Assembly (NCBI RefSeq): GCF_018736145.1
Contig: NZ_CP059997.1
Coordinates: 1,425,501-1,489,500 of the forward strand
DNA length: 64,000 nucleotides
Direction of reading: 5' to 3'
From: Amycolatopsis sp. CA-230715
GTDB lineage: Bacteria; Actinomycetota; Actinomycetes; Mycobacteriales; Pseudonocardiaceae
The position numbers were made by a program, and so were the translations under genes. Within the stretch, counting starts at the first letter, position 1, and each line of letters opens with the position of its first letter. The notes beneath the pieces are model-generated. The model did no database searches. It was not told the DNA's origin and was given only the letters and a program-made list of their open reading frames with translations. Positions 15,320-23,649 of this stretch are shown here, in pieces.

Positions 15320-16527
15320 GCCCGGCCACCGGTCACGTTCCTGGCGATTTCGTCCGCTTCGCCCGCCCTTTCCCGCAGGATCCGCAAGGCGAGCTGGAGC
15401 GCGTCCCGCAGCGTGTTCCGGCTGCGCAGCCGCCCGAGGTCGATACCGAGGTGCACGATCGCTTGCGCGGTCTCCGGTCGGACACCGCTCACGATGCTCA
15501 CCGCCCCCATCAAATTGGCCGCCTGCACGGTTTTGAGCAGGTGCTGGGCGACCAGAGTGTCCACTGTGGGCACACCGCTGATATCGAGGATGACGACTTC
15601 GGCCCGCAGCTCGGCGATGTTCTCGAGCAGGCTTTCGGTCAACCGCATCGCCCGCCCGGAATCCAGGGTGCCGATGATCGGCAACGCGATCACCTTGTCC
15701 CACACCTGGATCACCGGTGTGGACAGCTCCATGATCTCGTCCCGCTGCTGCCGCAGCCGCGCTTCCTGTTCGCGGCGTTCGGTGACATCCCGGATCGCGG
15801 CGCACACCTGCGGCCCCTGATCGGTTTCCAGCGGGCTCAGGCTGATTTCGACCGGGAACTCGGTGCCATCGCGGCGCACGCCGAGCAGGTCGAGGCCCAC
15901 GCCCATCGGACGCACCGCGGGCGCGGCGAGAAACCCGTCGCGGTGGCGGACGTGGCGCTGGTGCAGCCGTTGCGGGACGAGGATTTCGATCGGCTGGCCG
16001 ACCAGTTCGTCGCGCGGGAACCCGAACAACCGCTCCGCCTGCCGGTTGACCAGCGTGATCCGCCCGTCCGGCCCCGCGATCACCATCGCGTCCGGCGCGG
16101 ATTCCAGCAGGGCCCGGAACATCGACTCGTCCGAGCGCCGTTCCGTCACGTCCCTGGTCAGCGTGGCGAAACCGGTCACGGCGCCGTCGTCGTCCAGGAT
16201 CGGCGCCGCGACCACGTTGGCCCGGAACCGGCCGCCGTCCTTGCGCACGCGCCAGCCCTCGACCTCGACCCGGCCGCCCGCGGTGGCGGCGTCCAGGTCC
16301 TGCCGGTCACGACCGGCGGCGCGGTCTTCTTCCGTGTACAGCACGGACACCGACCGGCCCCGGATCTCCTCGGCCGCGTACCCCGTCAGTGCTTCGGCGC
16401 CGGAACCCCAGTCGACGACGGTCCCGGAAGCGTCCAGCCGGATGAGTCCGTCCCCGGCGAGCATCGCCACCGCTTCGAGCTCCCGCACGCGCGACCCTGG
16501 ATCGGATCTCGCCGACGCCCCGTCCAT
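15316..16527 (-). CDS. RsbR-type stressosome sensor with two PAS domains and a STAS domain
   Basis: 403 residues from ATG 16527 (GGGAGGTCTGC upstream). PAS 1 at ~15-135 ends with GFATLTRDVTERR; PAS 2 at ~140-260 ends with CAAIRDVTERREQ; a short coiled link leads to a C-terminal STAS domain (~275-390) with PVIQVWDKVIALPIIGTLDS and VILDISGVPTVDTLVAQHLL, with Thr in the phosphoacceptor position. In RsbR paralogues the N-terminal part senses and the STAS part builds the complex; here globin or LOV is replaced by PAS-PAS. Ligand (heme, flavin, none) cannot be read from sequence. First gene of the six-gene leftward operon. Confidence 0.88.
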   Translation of the reverse strand: MDGASARSDPGSRVRELEAVAMLAGDGLIRLDASGTVVDWGSGAEALTGYAAEEIRGRSVSVLYTEEDRAAGRDRQDLDAATAGGRVEVEGWRVRKDGGRFRANVVAAPILDDDGAVTGFATLTRDVTERRSDESMFRALLESAPDAMVIAGPDGRITLVNRQAERLFGFPRDELVGQPIEILVPQRLHQRHVRHRDGFLAAPAVRPMGVGLDLLGVRRDGTEFPVEISLSPLETDQGPQVCAAIRDVTERREQEARLRQQRDEIMELSTPVIQVWDKVIALPIIGTLDSGRAMRLTESLLENIAELRAEVVILDISGVPTVDTLVAQHLLKTVQAANLMGAVSIVSGVRPETAQAIVHLGIDLGRLRSRNTLRDALQLALRILRERAGEADEIARNVTGGRA

Positions 16528-16612
16528 GCAGACCTCCCGATCCGGCACGCCCTTCCGCGTGGCGCCCCGAATGCTATCGGCCGAAGCTCCGCCCGCACAC
16601 CCGCCGGCCGGT

Positions 16613-17563
16613 CTACCTCCAGTCCTCGCGGTAGTCAGCGGTGGACGGGATGCGCAAGGGCGCCGCGGCGGGCGCCACGGGATACCCGACGCGCAGGATC
16701 AGCTGGGGAAAACCGGCCAGTCCGAGCTGGTCGACGAGGTCGGAGCGCACCTCGGGCAGTTTCAGCGGCTGGGTCAGCACTGACGCCGCGAGGCCCCGTG
16801 CGACGGCGGTCAGCCAGACGCGCTGCATCGCGGCTCCGGCCCGCACCTGGTCCCGCCTGGTGTCGTCGCCGGTCACCAGTACCAGCAATCCTTCACGCGC
16901 CAGCCGCTCTGCCAGCGTGACGGTGTCCGGGAGGTGCGTGCTGGAGCGCACCAGACCCGCCCACGGCAGGCTGGCCCTGGCAGCACCCGGCTCCGGGACC
17001 GACGGCATCCACGCGGCCAGTTCCCGTTGGTAGGCGCGGTCTTCCCTCAGCACGGCGCCGGCGTGGGCGAGCAGCTCCGCCAGCCCGGTCGATTCGCGAC
17101 GGGGATCGATCACCCGAGCCCACGTTCCGCCATCGCGGGCGATCTCGGTCAGCAAGCGCAACTCGTGCGCGGAAACTCGGTCGAGACGGAACGGAGCCCG
17201 GTGGCTGCGACGGCGGAAGAGCGCCGTGTAGCGCTCGTCCTCGACGGCGGTGGTGTCCTGACGAGTGGACGTTTCCAGCCTGGCCACCAAGTTCGGCCGT
17301 CGGTCGTCGGGGAACACCGACACCGCGGCATCCCGGCCGAGTGCTCGCACGGCGAGATGGAGGTTGGCCACCGCTGCACCGCAGGAAATCATCCGGTCGC
17401 GTCCCGCGGGGTCGTGCCGCGGCAAGGCGGCGGTGGTCCGTTCGTGGAGTTCGGCCGTGCCCGTATCGGTTTCCAGCACCCAGGGCTGGGTGTTGTGCAC
17501 CGACGGCGCGTGGCTGATGGCTCGCGCCAGGATGCCGATCTCGATCGCCGACCACTCGATCAT
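16613..17563 (-). CDS. Acg-family nitroreductase (1 of 5)
   Basis: 316 residues. N-terminal HAPSVHNTQPW signature, ISCGAAVANLHLAVRALG, FRRRSHRAPF, and C-terminal QRVWLTAVARGLAASVLTQPL, the arrangement of mycobacterial Acg (Rv2032) and Rv3131/Rv3127 proteins of the DosR regulon. The family has a nitroreductase fold with FMN, but Acg itself was described with FMN buried and lacking normal nitroreductase activity, so the role may be flavin storage. Divergent from devR across a 260-bp spacer with two DosR-like boxes; not obviously coupled to the stressosome operon (85 bp gap). Confidence 0.85.
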   Translation of the reverse strand: MIEWSAIEIGILARAISHAPSVHNTQPWVLETDTGTAELHERTTAALPRHDPAGRDRMISCGAAVANLHLAVRALGRDAAVSVFPDDRRPNLVARLETSTRQDTTAVEDERYTALFRRRSHRAPFRLDRVSAHELRLLTEIARDGGTWARVIDPRRESTGLAELLAHAGAVLREDRAYQRELAAWMPSVPEPGAARASLPWAGLVRSSTHLPDTVTLAERLAREGLLVLVTGDDTRRDQVRAGAAMQRVWLTAVARGLAASVLTQPLKLPEVRSDLVDQLGLAGFPQLILRVGYPVAPAAAPLRIPSTADYREDWR

Positions 17564-17716
17564 GGCGTCTCCTGCTCCTGGTCGCGCTGACGACCCTCTC
17601 CGCGAATGGCTTGTCCTGCGGTGCTTCCAGCGTCGTTTGCCAGGTCCGGGCCGGACAGAGCCGCCCGCCCTCGACCCGAGGGCCGAAGTGCCTTCCGGGT
17701 GGAGCCCCTCGGCGAG

Positions 17717-17752
17717 ATGACCTTGGTCCCTTCGGCAGGGGACCTTCGCCGT
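17717..17752. promoter_or_regulatory. Two DosR-like boxes between nitroreductase and devR
   Basis: ATGAC-CTTG-GTCCC (17717-17730) and GGGAC-CTTC-GCCGT (17739-17752), 22 bp apart start to start. Each keeps one perfect arm. Their position ahead of devR suggests autoregulation, as known for mycobacterial devR, and possible shared use by the divergent nitroreductase. Confidence 0.55.
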
Positions 17753-17823
17753 GCCGGAACTCGCCCGGAGTCTTTAGCCTGGAACACGGCAAGCTGGCAG
17801 CGTCTGAGAGAGGCAGTGTCTTC

Positions 17824-18471
17824 GTGATCAAGGTGTTCCTGGTCGACGACCACGAGATCGTCCGGCGCGGAGTGGCCGAGCTGCTGGAGTCCGATCCCGA
17901 GCTGTCGGTGATCGGCGAAGCGGGATCGGTGGGGCACGCGCTGGCCCGGATCCCGGCGCTGCGACCGGACATCGCCGTGCTCGACGTCCGGTTGCCCGAC
18001 GGCAACGGCATCGAGCTGTGCCGCGAGCTGCGGTCCAAACTGCCCGAGCTGAACTGCCTAATGCTGACCACGTTCACCGACGAACAGGCCATGCTCGACG
18101 CGATCCTCGCCGGCGCCGGTGGTTACGTGATCAAGGACATCCAGGGCATGCGGCTGGTGGCCGCGGTCCGCGAGGTCGCGTCCGGCAAGTCACTGCTGGA
18201 CAACCGGGCGGCCGCGACGCTGATGGCCAAGCTCAGGGCAGGCATCGAAGCGAACACCGGGCCGACATCCGGGTTAAGCGAGCAGGAGCGCACCCTGCTC
18301 GACCTGATCGGCGAAGGCTTGACCAACCGGCAGATCGCGGCGCGGATGTACCTCGCGGAGAAGACGGTCAAGAACTACGTCTCGCGGCTGCTCACCAAGC
18401 TCGGCATGGAACGCCGCACCCAGGCCGCCGTACTGGCCACCGAGTTGCGCGGCAAGCGTTCCGAGCACTGA
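17824..18471 (+). CDS. devR: DevR/DosR-type NarL-family response regulator
   Basis: 215 residues from GTG 17824. The receiver has Asp54 in DVRLPDGNG plus IKVFLVDDHEIVRRG and a GGYVIKD segment. The LuxR-type HTH follows (GLSEQERTLLDLIGEGLTN, KTVKNYVSRLLTKLGMERR, ending in TQAAVLATEL). Long stretches are identical or nearly so to mycobacterial DevR as I remember it, including the DNA-contacting Lys and Asn residues (here Lys180, Lys183, Asn184). It should bind the DosR-like boxes listed here when phosphorylated. Partner kinase: most likely the product of 12735-13526, or a full-length DevS elsewhere. Confidence 0.93.
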   Translation: MIKVFLVDDHEIVRRGVAELLESDPELSVIGEAGSVGHALARIPALRPDIAVLDVRLPDGNGIELCRELRSKLPELNCLMLTTFTDEQAMLDAILAGAGGYVIKDIQGMRLVAAVREVASGKSLLDNRAAATLMAKLRAGIEANTGPTSGLSEQERTLLDLIGEGLTNRQIAARMYLAEKTVKNYVSRLLTKLGMERRTQAAVLATELRGKRSEH

Positions 18472-18526
18472 CACGATGCTGTCGCACTGACCGCCGCGAC
18501 TTCCGGGTGCCCGTGGCCGTCCAGTA

Positions 18527-18540
18527 GGGACGTTGGTCCC
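18527..18540. promoter_or_regulatory. Perfect DosR-like palindrome upstream of lactate dehydrogenase
   Basis: GGGAC-GTTG-GTCCC, a perfect inverted repeat with the same 4-bp core spacing as the mycobacterial DosR consensus. It lies 118 bp upstream of the ldh ATG and 56 bp after the devR stop, and is the best match in the window. Confidence 0.75.
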
Positions 18541-18657
18541 CACCGGTGTGCGGAAGACTCGGCGGATCAACGTCCACAAAGGACGATCGTGCGGCGTTCG
18601 ACCGGTCTCTCGTCGAAGCCGGGTGGACGGTCGGCCACCCCGGCGAGGAGAAACCAC

Positions 18658-19632
18658 ATGGTCCAGTTGTTCCCGGCGCATTCGGCGCCCCGCAACACCA
18701 AGGTCGCGATCGTCGGGGCGGGCGCGGTCGGCGCCACCATCGCCTACGCGTGCCAGATCCACGGCGTGGCGCACACGATCGCGCTCTACGACACCAACGC
18801 CACGAAAGTGCGCGCGCAGGCGCTGGATCTGGCCCACGGCAGCATGTTCACGCCCACGACCGAGGTCGTGGGCAGTGCCGACGTCGGTGTCTGCGCCGAC
18901 GCCGACGTCGTGGTGATCACCGCGGGCGCCAAGCAGAAACCCGGCCAGGACCGGATGGCACTCGCCGGGGACAACGTCGCACTGTGCCGTGACCTCGTGC
19001 CGCGGCTGCTGGCGGTGGCACCGGAGGCGATCCTGGTCCCGGTCACCAATCCGGTCGACGTGGTCACCCGGGCGGTGCTCACCTTCAGCGGGCTGCCCGC
19101 GCGGCGGGTCGTCGGCTCCGGCACCGTGCTGGACTCCTCGCGGCTCCGGATGCTGATCTCCGAGCACTCCGGCGTCGGCACGCCGAGCGTGCGCGCCTAC
19201 ATCGCGGGCGAGCACGGGGACAGTGCCGTCCCGCTGTGGTCCGGCGCGTTCCTCGGCTCGGTCCCGATCTCGGACTGGAAGACCGATGGCGCGCCGGGTT
19301 TCCCCGACGAGATACGAACCGCCATCAAGCACGCGGTGACCAACGCCGCGTACGAAGTGATCGCGGGCAAGGGCGCCACCAGCTACGCCATCGGCCTCGC
19401 CGTCGCCTACGTCCTGGACACGATCCTCGGCGACCAGCGCCTCATCCTGCCCGTCACCAGCCTCGTCGAGGACTTCCACGGCATCACGAACGTGTGCCTG
19501 TCCCTGCCCCGCCTGCTGGACCGTTCCGGCGCGGGTGCCGTGGTGCCCTTACCGCTGGCACCGGACGAACTCGACCAGCTCCGGGCGTCCGCGGAAAAGA
19601 TCCGTGCCCTGTGCCACGAGTTCGGCCTGTGA
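18658..19632 (+). CDS. ldh: L-lactate dehydrogenase
   Basis: 324 residues from ATG 18658 (GGCGAGGAG upstream; an earlier ATG at 18589 lies in the promoter region). NAD Rossmann motif VAIVGAGAVGATIAYA; Gln93 in AGAKQKPGQDR is the lactate-specific residue (malate enzymes have Arg); substrate Arg162 in DSSRLR; catalytic His186 in GEHGDS; NPVDV. It reduces pyruvate to L-lactate and regenerates NAD+, a fermentative sink when oxygen is low. Directly downstream of devR with a perfect DosR-like box, so probably strongly induced by it. Confidence 0.92.
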   Translation: MVQLFPAHSAPRNTKVAIVGAGAVGATIAYACQIHGVAHTIALYDTNATKVRAQALDLAHGSMFTPTTEVVGSADVGVCADADVVVITAGAKQKPGQDRMALAGDNVALCRDLVPRLLAVAPEAILVPVTNPVDVVTRAVLTFSGLPARRVVGSGTVLDSSRLRMLISEHSGVGTPSVRAYIAGEHGDSAVPLWSGAFLGSVPISDWKTDGAPGFPDEIRTAIKHAVTNAAYEVIAGKGATSYAIGLAVAYVLDTILGDQRLILPVTSLVEDFHGITNVCLSLPRLLDRSGAGAVVPLPLAPDELDQLRASAEKIRALCHEFGL

Positions 19633-19652
19633 GACACGACCGGGAGGCGACG

Positions 19653-19889
19653 ATGACCGGGAACCGGGACCACGGGGCGGACAGGATCCGCGCGACCGCG
19701 GTGGTCGAGCGCTACGCGCGAGACCCCGCCGAGTTGGCGGAGCTGCTGGACATGCTGGGCCTCCTGAGCCGGCCAGAGGACCGCGCACCGGCACCCGCGC
19801 GCGGCGGGCCAGGGCGGCGGTTGCTGATCAGCGAGCTGGCCGCGATGGTCTCCGCACAGCGCCCACCGGCCGCGGCACCCCACTGTTGA
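19653..19889 (+). CDS. Small hypothetical protein downstream of ldh
   Basis: 78 residues, ATG 19653 with strong GGGAGGCGACG. Charged N-terminal helix (AVVERYARDPAELAELLDMLGLL) and Pro/Ala-rich tail; no family recognised. Only 20 bp after the ldh stop, so likely co-transcribed. Reading frame codon bias is consistent with a real gene but the protein is short. Confidence 0.5.
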   Translation: MTGNRDHGADRIRATAVVERYARDPAELAELLDMLGLLSRPEDRAPAPARGGPGRRLLISELAAMVSAQRPPAAAPHC

Positions 19890-19999
19890 CCTCTCCGCGA
19901 CCGCGCTCGGGATCACCCGGATCTGCGCCCGACCGCTGCGAGCAGGGGGCATCGGGCGTGATCGGTGAACGCCACGGGCGAGGGCTGCTGATGCGCGGG

Positions 20000-20965
20000 T
20001 CAGGCGCGTTTCGTCGTGACCTGGTCCGCGGTGCGGCGGCCCGTCATCGGGACCGGGTAGCCGTAGCCGATCCTCAGCAGCGTCTGCACCTGGCCGCGAT
20101 CTTTGAACAGCTTGAACAGCTCAGGACGGGTGTCAGCGGTCTCGAACGGCTGGGACAGGAACGAGCTGGCGAGGCCAGCGGCCGTGGCCGCCAGCAGGAC
20201 GCGTTGCATGACCATGCCCGCGTGGACCTGGTCCCGCGGCCCGGAGCCCGGCGCGAGCACCGCGGCGAGCAGCGGCTGTTGCTCGTACGAACGCCCTGGC
20301 AGGTCGTGGTTGGCGTGGGAGTCGCGCAGGACGATCAAACCGTCCTGCAACGGTGGTGGCGCGGCGGAAGTGGTGGGCACGCCGTCCGGGCACCCCGCCG
20401 GGCGCCTCGTCCAGCTCGCCGACTCGGTGCGATAGGCGATGTCGTTGCTCTGCACGAATTCCGCGCGCCGGATCAGGGCGACGATGCGGTCGTACTGCCC
20501 TGACGCGTCAATGAAGACCAGCGCTCCGCCTTGGGTGAGTGCCGCTGTCTCGAGCCGACGCCGCACCCCTGGCGGCACCGGCCGGTCCGAGAACGGGCGC
20601 CGATTGGTGTGCCTCCTCGCGATCGCGTCGGCAAGCGCGCGTTCGTCCGAAGTGGACTTGTGGTTGCCCGTGACGCGTGCGGTGGCGAGCAGATCCGGGT
20701 GCGCCGGGTCCGGGAGCGTCCGGACGTCGGCGAAGACACCGGCATTGCGCAGGGCCAGGTCGAGGTTGAGCATCGCGGCACCGCACGCGAGCCGCGCCTC
20801 CCACGCGTCGGGATCCGCCACGGGCAGCACCCGGCTCCGGTCGAGCCACAGGTCGACGCGCTCGTCCCCTGCCTCGAACCGCCACGGTTGCGTATTGTGC
20901 GGCGACGGCGCGAGGATCGCGGATTCCACCGCCCGGTCCAGAACGGCCGGAAGTGCTCGGTTCAT
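20000..20965 (-). CDS. Acg-family nitroreductase (2 of 5)
   Basis: 321 residues. LAPSPHNTQPWRFEAG at the N-terminus, CGAAMLNLDLALRNAG, RRHTNRRPFSDRPVPP, and C-terminal MQRVLLAATAAGLASSFLSQPFE. Same fold as the other Acg proteins here but clearly diverged. Stands alone, with convergent neighbours to its left and a box at 21055 upstream. Expected to bind FMN; substrate unknown. Confidence 0.85.
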   Translation of the reverse strand: MNRALPAVLDRAVESAILAPSPHNTQPWRFEAGDERVDLWLDRSRVLPVADPDAWEARLACGAAMLNLDLALRNAGVFADVRTLPDPAHPDLLATARVTGNHKSTSDERALADAIARRHTNRRPFSDRPVPPGVRRRLETAALTQGGALVFIDASGQYDRIVALIRRAEFVQSNDIAYRTESASWTRRPAGCPDGVPTTSAAPPPLQDGLIVLRDSHANHDLPGRSYEQQPLLAAVLAPGSGPRDQVHAGMVMQRVLLAATAAGLASSFLSQPFETADTRPELFKLFKDRGQVQTLLRIGYGYPVPMTGRRTADQVTTKRA

Positions 20966-21054
20966 CGTGTGCTCCGTACTCGTGTGGATCGGCTCTCGGC
21001 CGAGTTTCGTACCGAGATGGCCACATCCGATGCGGTCACCCGGCCCCGGAACGA

Positions 21055-21068
21055 AGGACTTTCGCCAT
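21055..21068. promoter_or_regulatory. DosR-like half-conserved box upstream of nitroreductase 2
   Basis: AGGAC-TTTC-GCCAT; left arm and core match the window consensus, right arm is poor. It lies 90 bp upstream of the nitroreductase start at 20965. Confidence 0.4.
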
Positions 21069-21089
21069 CGCTCCGCACGGCGGGCCCGC

Positions 21090-22577
21090 TCACAGGAGCA
21101 CGCGTTCGCCTACACCCGGTACCACCGCACACCAGCCTTCGTCCGCGTGCAGCCGCTTCGCCAACGCGCGTTCACGATCGGGCTCGCCTTGGGTCAGGTA
21201 CGTGGTTTCGGGCCGGGGCCCTTCCTGCGCCCACGCCACCAGCTCACCGGCGTCCGCGCTGATCCCGAACCCGCCGAACTCGACGACTTCCGCGCGGACC
21301 GGGAGGTACCGGCCGTGGATCTTCACCTGCCGCGCGTGGCGGGCGAGTTGATCGGCACGGGTGCCCGGCACCGCGTGCCCCGGCAGCAGGACGGCGTTGC
21401 GGGGGTCCGGCAGCAGGCGTTCGAGATGGGCAAGCACGCGGCCGCCCGTGGCCATTCCGGCGCCGGCGATGACGATCGACGGCGCACTCCCGTCCGGTCG
21501 GCCCGCGCTCCGCCTGGTCCGCAGCTCGACCAAGCCGGTGGGCGCGCCGAGCGGACCCGCCGGGTCGCGGCGGACCTCCGGCCACCGCTCGCGCAGTGCG
21601 CGCTGGTACACCGCCAGCGCGGTCAGTCCGGCGGAACTGTCCAGGTACACCGGCACGTCCGGGATCCGCCCGTCTTCACGGAACAAGCGCAGCAGCATCA
21701 GCAGCACCTCGGTGCGGTCGACGGCCGCGGCCGGGATGACGACGCTGCCACCGCGCGCCGCGGTGCGGCGGATCGCGTCGGCGAACCGGTCGAACTCGTG
21801 CTTGTCCGGTGGCGCTTGGAGGTCGGGTCTCGCGGTGAGGACCAGTGTGTCGCAGTCGGGGCGCGCCTGCGGCGGCCGGAGGATCGGGTGCGCCGTGCCG
21901 CCGAGCGGACCGCAGAGCACCGCGCTGCGTTCGCCGAACCGCAGGTGGGCCCACGCGGAGCCGAGGGTGTGACCGCTGCGGCCGAACTCGAGCCCGATCC
22001 CGTCGGCGATCTCCTGCGAAGCACCGAACGCGAGCGGCCGCAGGAGCTCCGCCACCGCCGCCGCGTCCGCGACCCGGAACGACGGCAACGCGGGATTGTG
22101 CTTGGACGAGCCGAGCGCGTTGGCGATCGCGGCGTCCTCGACGAACTGGTGCGCGCTGTCGAGGAGCGCGATGGGCACCAGCTCGGCCGCGCCGGGCGTC
22201 GCGAACACGGGGCCCCGCCAGCCTTCCGCGACCAGCGCGGGCAGGTACCCGCAGTGGTCGAGGTGCGGATGGGTCAGCACGACGGCGTCGAGCCGGTGGA
22301 GCTCATCGGGTACCGGTGACCAGTTGCGGCGCCGCATCGCAGCGGGCCCCTGGAACGTGCCGCAGTCGACCAGCACCCTGGAAGCCGAGGTCTCGACGAG
22401 GAACCGGGTACCGGTGACCGTACCGACACCGCCGTGGAAGGTGAGCGCGGGACGGCGCCCGCGCCTGCGCGGCAGGGACGGGCTGCGGCCGGGCTCTCCG
22501 TCCGGCTCCCTGCGCTGCGATCTCGCTGCCCGCTTCGCGTTGGCCAGCATGTGCTGGAGGGACACCGGTGTGGACAT
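21090..22577 (-). CDS. Beta-CASP metallo-beta-lactamase-fold protein with degenerate active site
   Basis: 495 residues. Basic N-terminus (~1-45), then an MBL fold with TFHGGVGTVTG, LVDCG and THPHLDHCGYLP (His103, His105, Asp107, His108) and SGHTLGSAWA (His203), and a beta-CASP region with IPAAAVDRTE and IAGAGMATGGR. RNase J/CPSF-73-type enzymes need further residues that differ here: the GDLG Asp is Pro224, the ESTY-type Glu region reads LTAR (247-250), and the SAHAD motif reads SADAG (440-444). So an RNA-binding or otherwise altered role is more likely than normal nuclease activity. Divergent from the USP gene across a spacer with a DosR-like box. Confidence 0.8.
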   Translation of the reverse strand: MSTPVSLQHMLANAKRAARSQRREPDGEPGRSPSLPRRRGRRPALTFHGGVGTVTGTRFLVETSASRVLVDCGTFQGPAAMRRRNWSPVPDELHRLDAVVLTHPHLDHCGYLPALVAEGWRGPVFATPGAAELVPIALLDSAHQFVEDAAIANALGSSKHNPALPSFRVADAAAVAELLRPLAFGASQEIADGIGLEFGRSGHTLGSAWAHLRFGERSAVLCGPLGGTAHPILRPPQARPDCDTLVLTARPDLQAPPDKHEFDRFADAIRRTAARGGSVVIPAAAVDRTEVLLMLLRLFREDGRIPDVPVYLDSSAGLTALAVYQRALRERWPEVRRDPAGPLGAPTGLVELRTRRSAGRPDGSAPSIVIAGAGMATGGRVLAHLERLLPDPRNAVLLPGHAVPGTRADQLARHARQVKIHGRYLPVRAEVVEFGGFGISADAGELVAWAQEGPRPETTYLTQGEPDRERALAKRLHADEGWCAVVPGVGERVLL

Positions 22578-22664
22578 CCGTACTCCCGTTCGAGTGTGTC
22601 CGAAGTGGACATTCAGAAAACGCTGACTGTTGACGATCTTCGCCGGGAGCGGACCGGCGCGCCG

Positions 22665-22678
22665 GTGCCCAAAGTCCT
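22665..22678. promoter_or_regulatory. DosR-like box between beta-CASP and USP genes
   Basis: GTGCC-CAAA-GTCCT; read on the other strand AGGAC-TTTG-GGCAC. It lies 82-95 bp upstream of the USP start at 22760 and a similar distance from the divergent beta-CASP start at 22577. Confidence 0.5.
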
Positions 22679-22759
22679 CTGATGGTCTCCATTCGTCCCC
22701 TATTCACCTCGCCCGCACCCGCCGCACGATCGGCGGAGCCATCGAGAAAGGGGAAGTTC

Positions 22760-23242
22760 ATGGAGTCATCGACATCGGAGCCGCGCGTGGTGATCGTCGG
22801 AGTGGACGGGTCCGAGCAGAGCGTGGCGGCGTTGCGGTGGGCTCTCACGATCGGTAGCGGGCCCGGTGACACGGTCCGCGCCATCACCGTCACCGGGTCG
22901 GACGATCTGCTCCCCGGCACGTCGTTCGCCGTACAGCCGTACGGGAGGCACCCGGTGCCGCCACGGGAGTTCTCGCTGACCGAACTGGTGACGCGGTTGC
23001 GCCAGGAAGGGATCGGCGAACGGGTACTGGAAGCCCGCACCGACCGAGGGGATCCCGCGACGGTTCTGCTCGCCGCGGCCGCCGAAGCGGATCTGCTCGC
23101 CGTCGGCGCGCACCGGGGTGGCGTGGTGAAGGACCTCCTGATGGGAGGCGTCGCGACCGAATGCGTACGGCGGGCGTCCTGCCCCGTCATCGTGGTCAAC
23201 CCCGAGGCGGCCAAGCGGTTCGTGCCCGCGTCGGCGGAGTGA
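22760..23242 (+). CDS. Single-domain universal stress protein (UspA family)
   Basis: 160 residues from ATG 22760 (GAAAGGGGAAG upstream). One Usp domain: VVIVGVDGSEQSVAALRWAL, then DLLAVGAHRGG...LLMGGVATE and CPVIVV. The G-2X-G-9X-G(S/T) ATP motif is changed at its end (GGVA instead of GS-T), so ATP binding is uncertain. The four other USPs of the island are tandem-domain proteins. Ends before a convergent terminator. Confidence 0.85.
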   Translation: MESSTSEPRVVIVGVDGSEQSVAALRWALTIGSGPGDTVRAITVTGSDDLLPGTSFAVQPYGRHPVPPREFSLTELVTRLRQEGIGERVLEARTDRGDPATVLLAAAAEADLLAVGAHRGGVVKDLLMGGVATECVRRASCPVIVVNPEAAKRFVPASAE

Positions 23243-23245
23243 CGG

Positions 23246-23279
23246 AACGGCCGGGACAGCGCACTCGTCCCGGCCCGTT
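23246..23279. terminator. Hairpin between USP and receiver-like genes
   Basis: AACGG plus CCGGGAC pair with GTCCCGG plus CCGTT (one bulged C) around a 9-nt loop, followed by T. It separates convergent genes and is probably bidirectional. Confidence 0.7.
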
Positions 23280-23648
23280 TCATCCGGCACTGCGCACGCA
23301 GGCGCGGACCACCGCATCCGCGTCGCGGACCATCACCCGGTTCTCGAGACCGCTCGGCACCTCCGCGGGAACCTCGGGATCGGGCGAGACGAGTACCACC
23401 GGTACGTGCGCCCGCACCGCGCAGACCGCGCCGAACTCCCGCGCGGTGATCCGGTCGCCCTGCCCCCGGACGTCCACCAGCAGCCCCGGCGGATCGGGCT
23501 CGTCGAGCGGGCAACGCCCGCCCGGCGCCAGCGCCCGGCACAACCCCGCCTTGGTGTGGCAGGACGCCACCCGGCACCCCTGCCCCACCAGCCTGCGCCG
23601 CAACGGATCCGCGTCGCCGAACCGCGCTTCGGTCAGCAGCACTCGCAT
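23280..23648 (-). CDS. Receiver-like small protein of unknown function
   Basis: 122 residues. The alternation of beta strands and helices (MRVLLTEARFGDADPLRRRL, PPGLLVDVRGQGD, VPVVLVSPD, VMVRDADAVV) resembles a response-regulator receiver without an output domain; the Asp in LLVDVRG is at the phosphoacceptor position, but the acidic pair and the Lys of true receivers are not evident. Lies 1 bp after acetate kinase, so co-translated. Acetyl-phosphate produced next door could in principle interact with it, but that is speculation. Confidence 0.55.
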   Translation of the reverse strand: MRVLLTEARFGDADPLRRRLVGQGCRVASCHTKAGLCRALAPGGRCPLDEPDPPGLLVDVRGQGDRITAREFGAVCAVRAHVPVVLVSPDPEVPAEVPSGLENRVMVRDADAVVRACVRSAG

Positions 23649-23649
23649 G

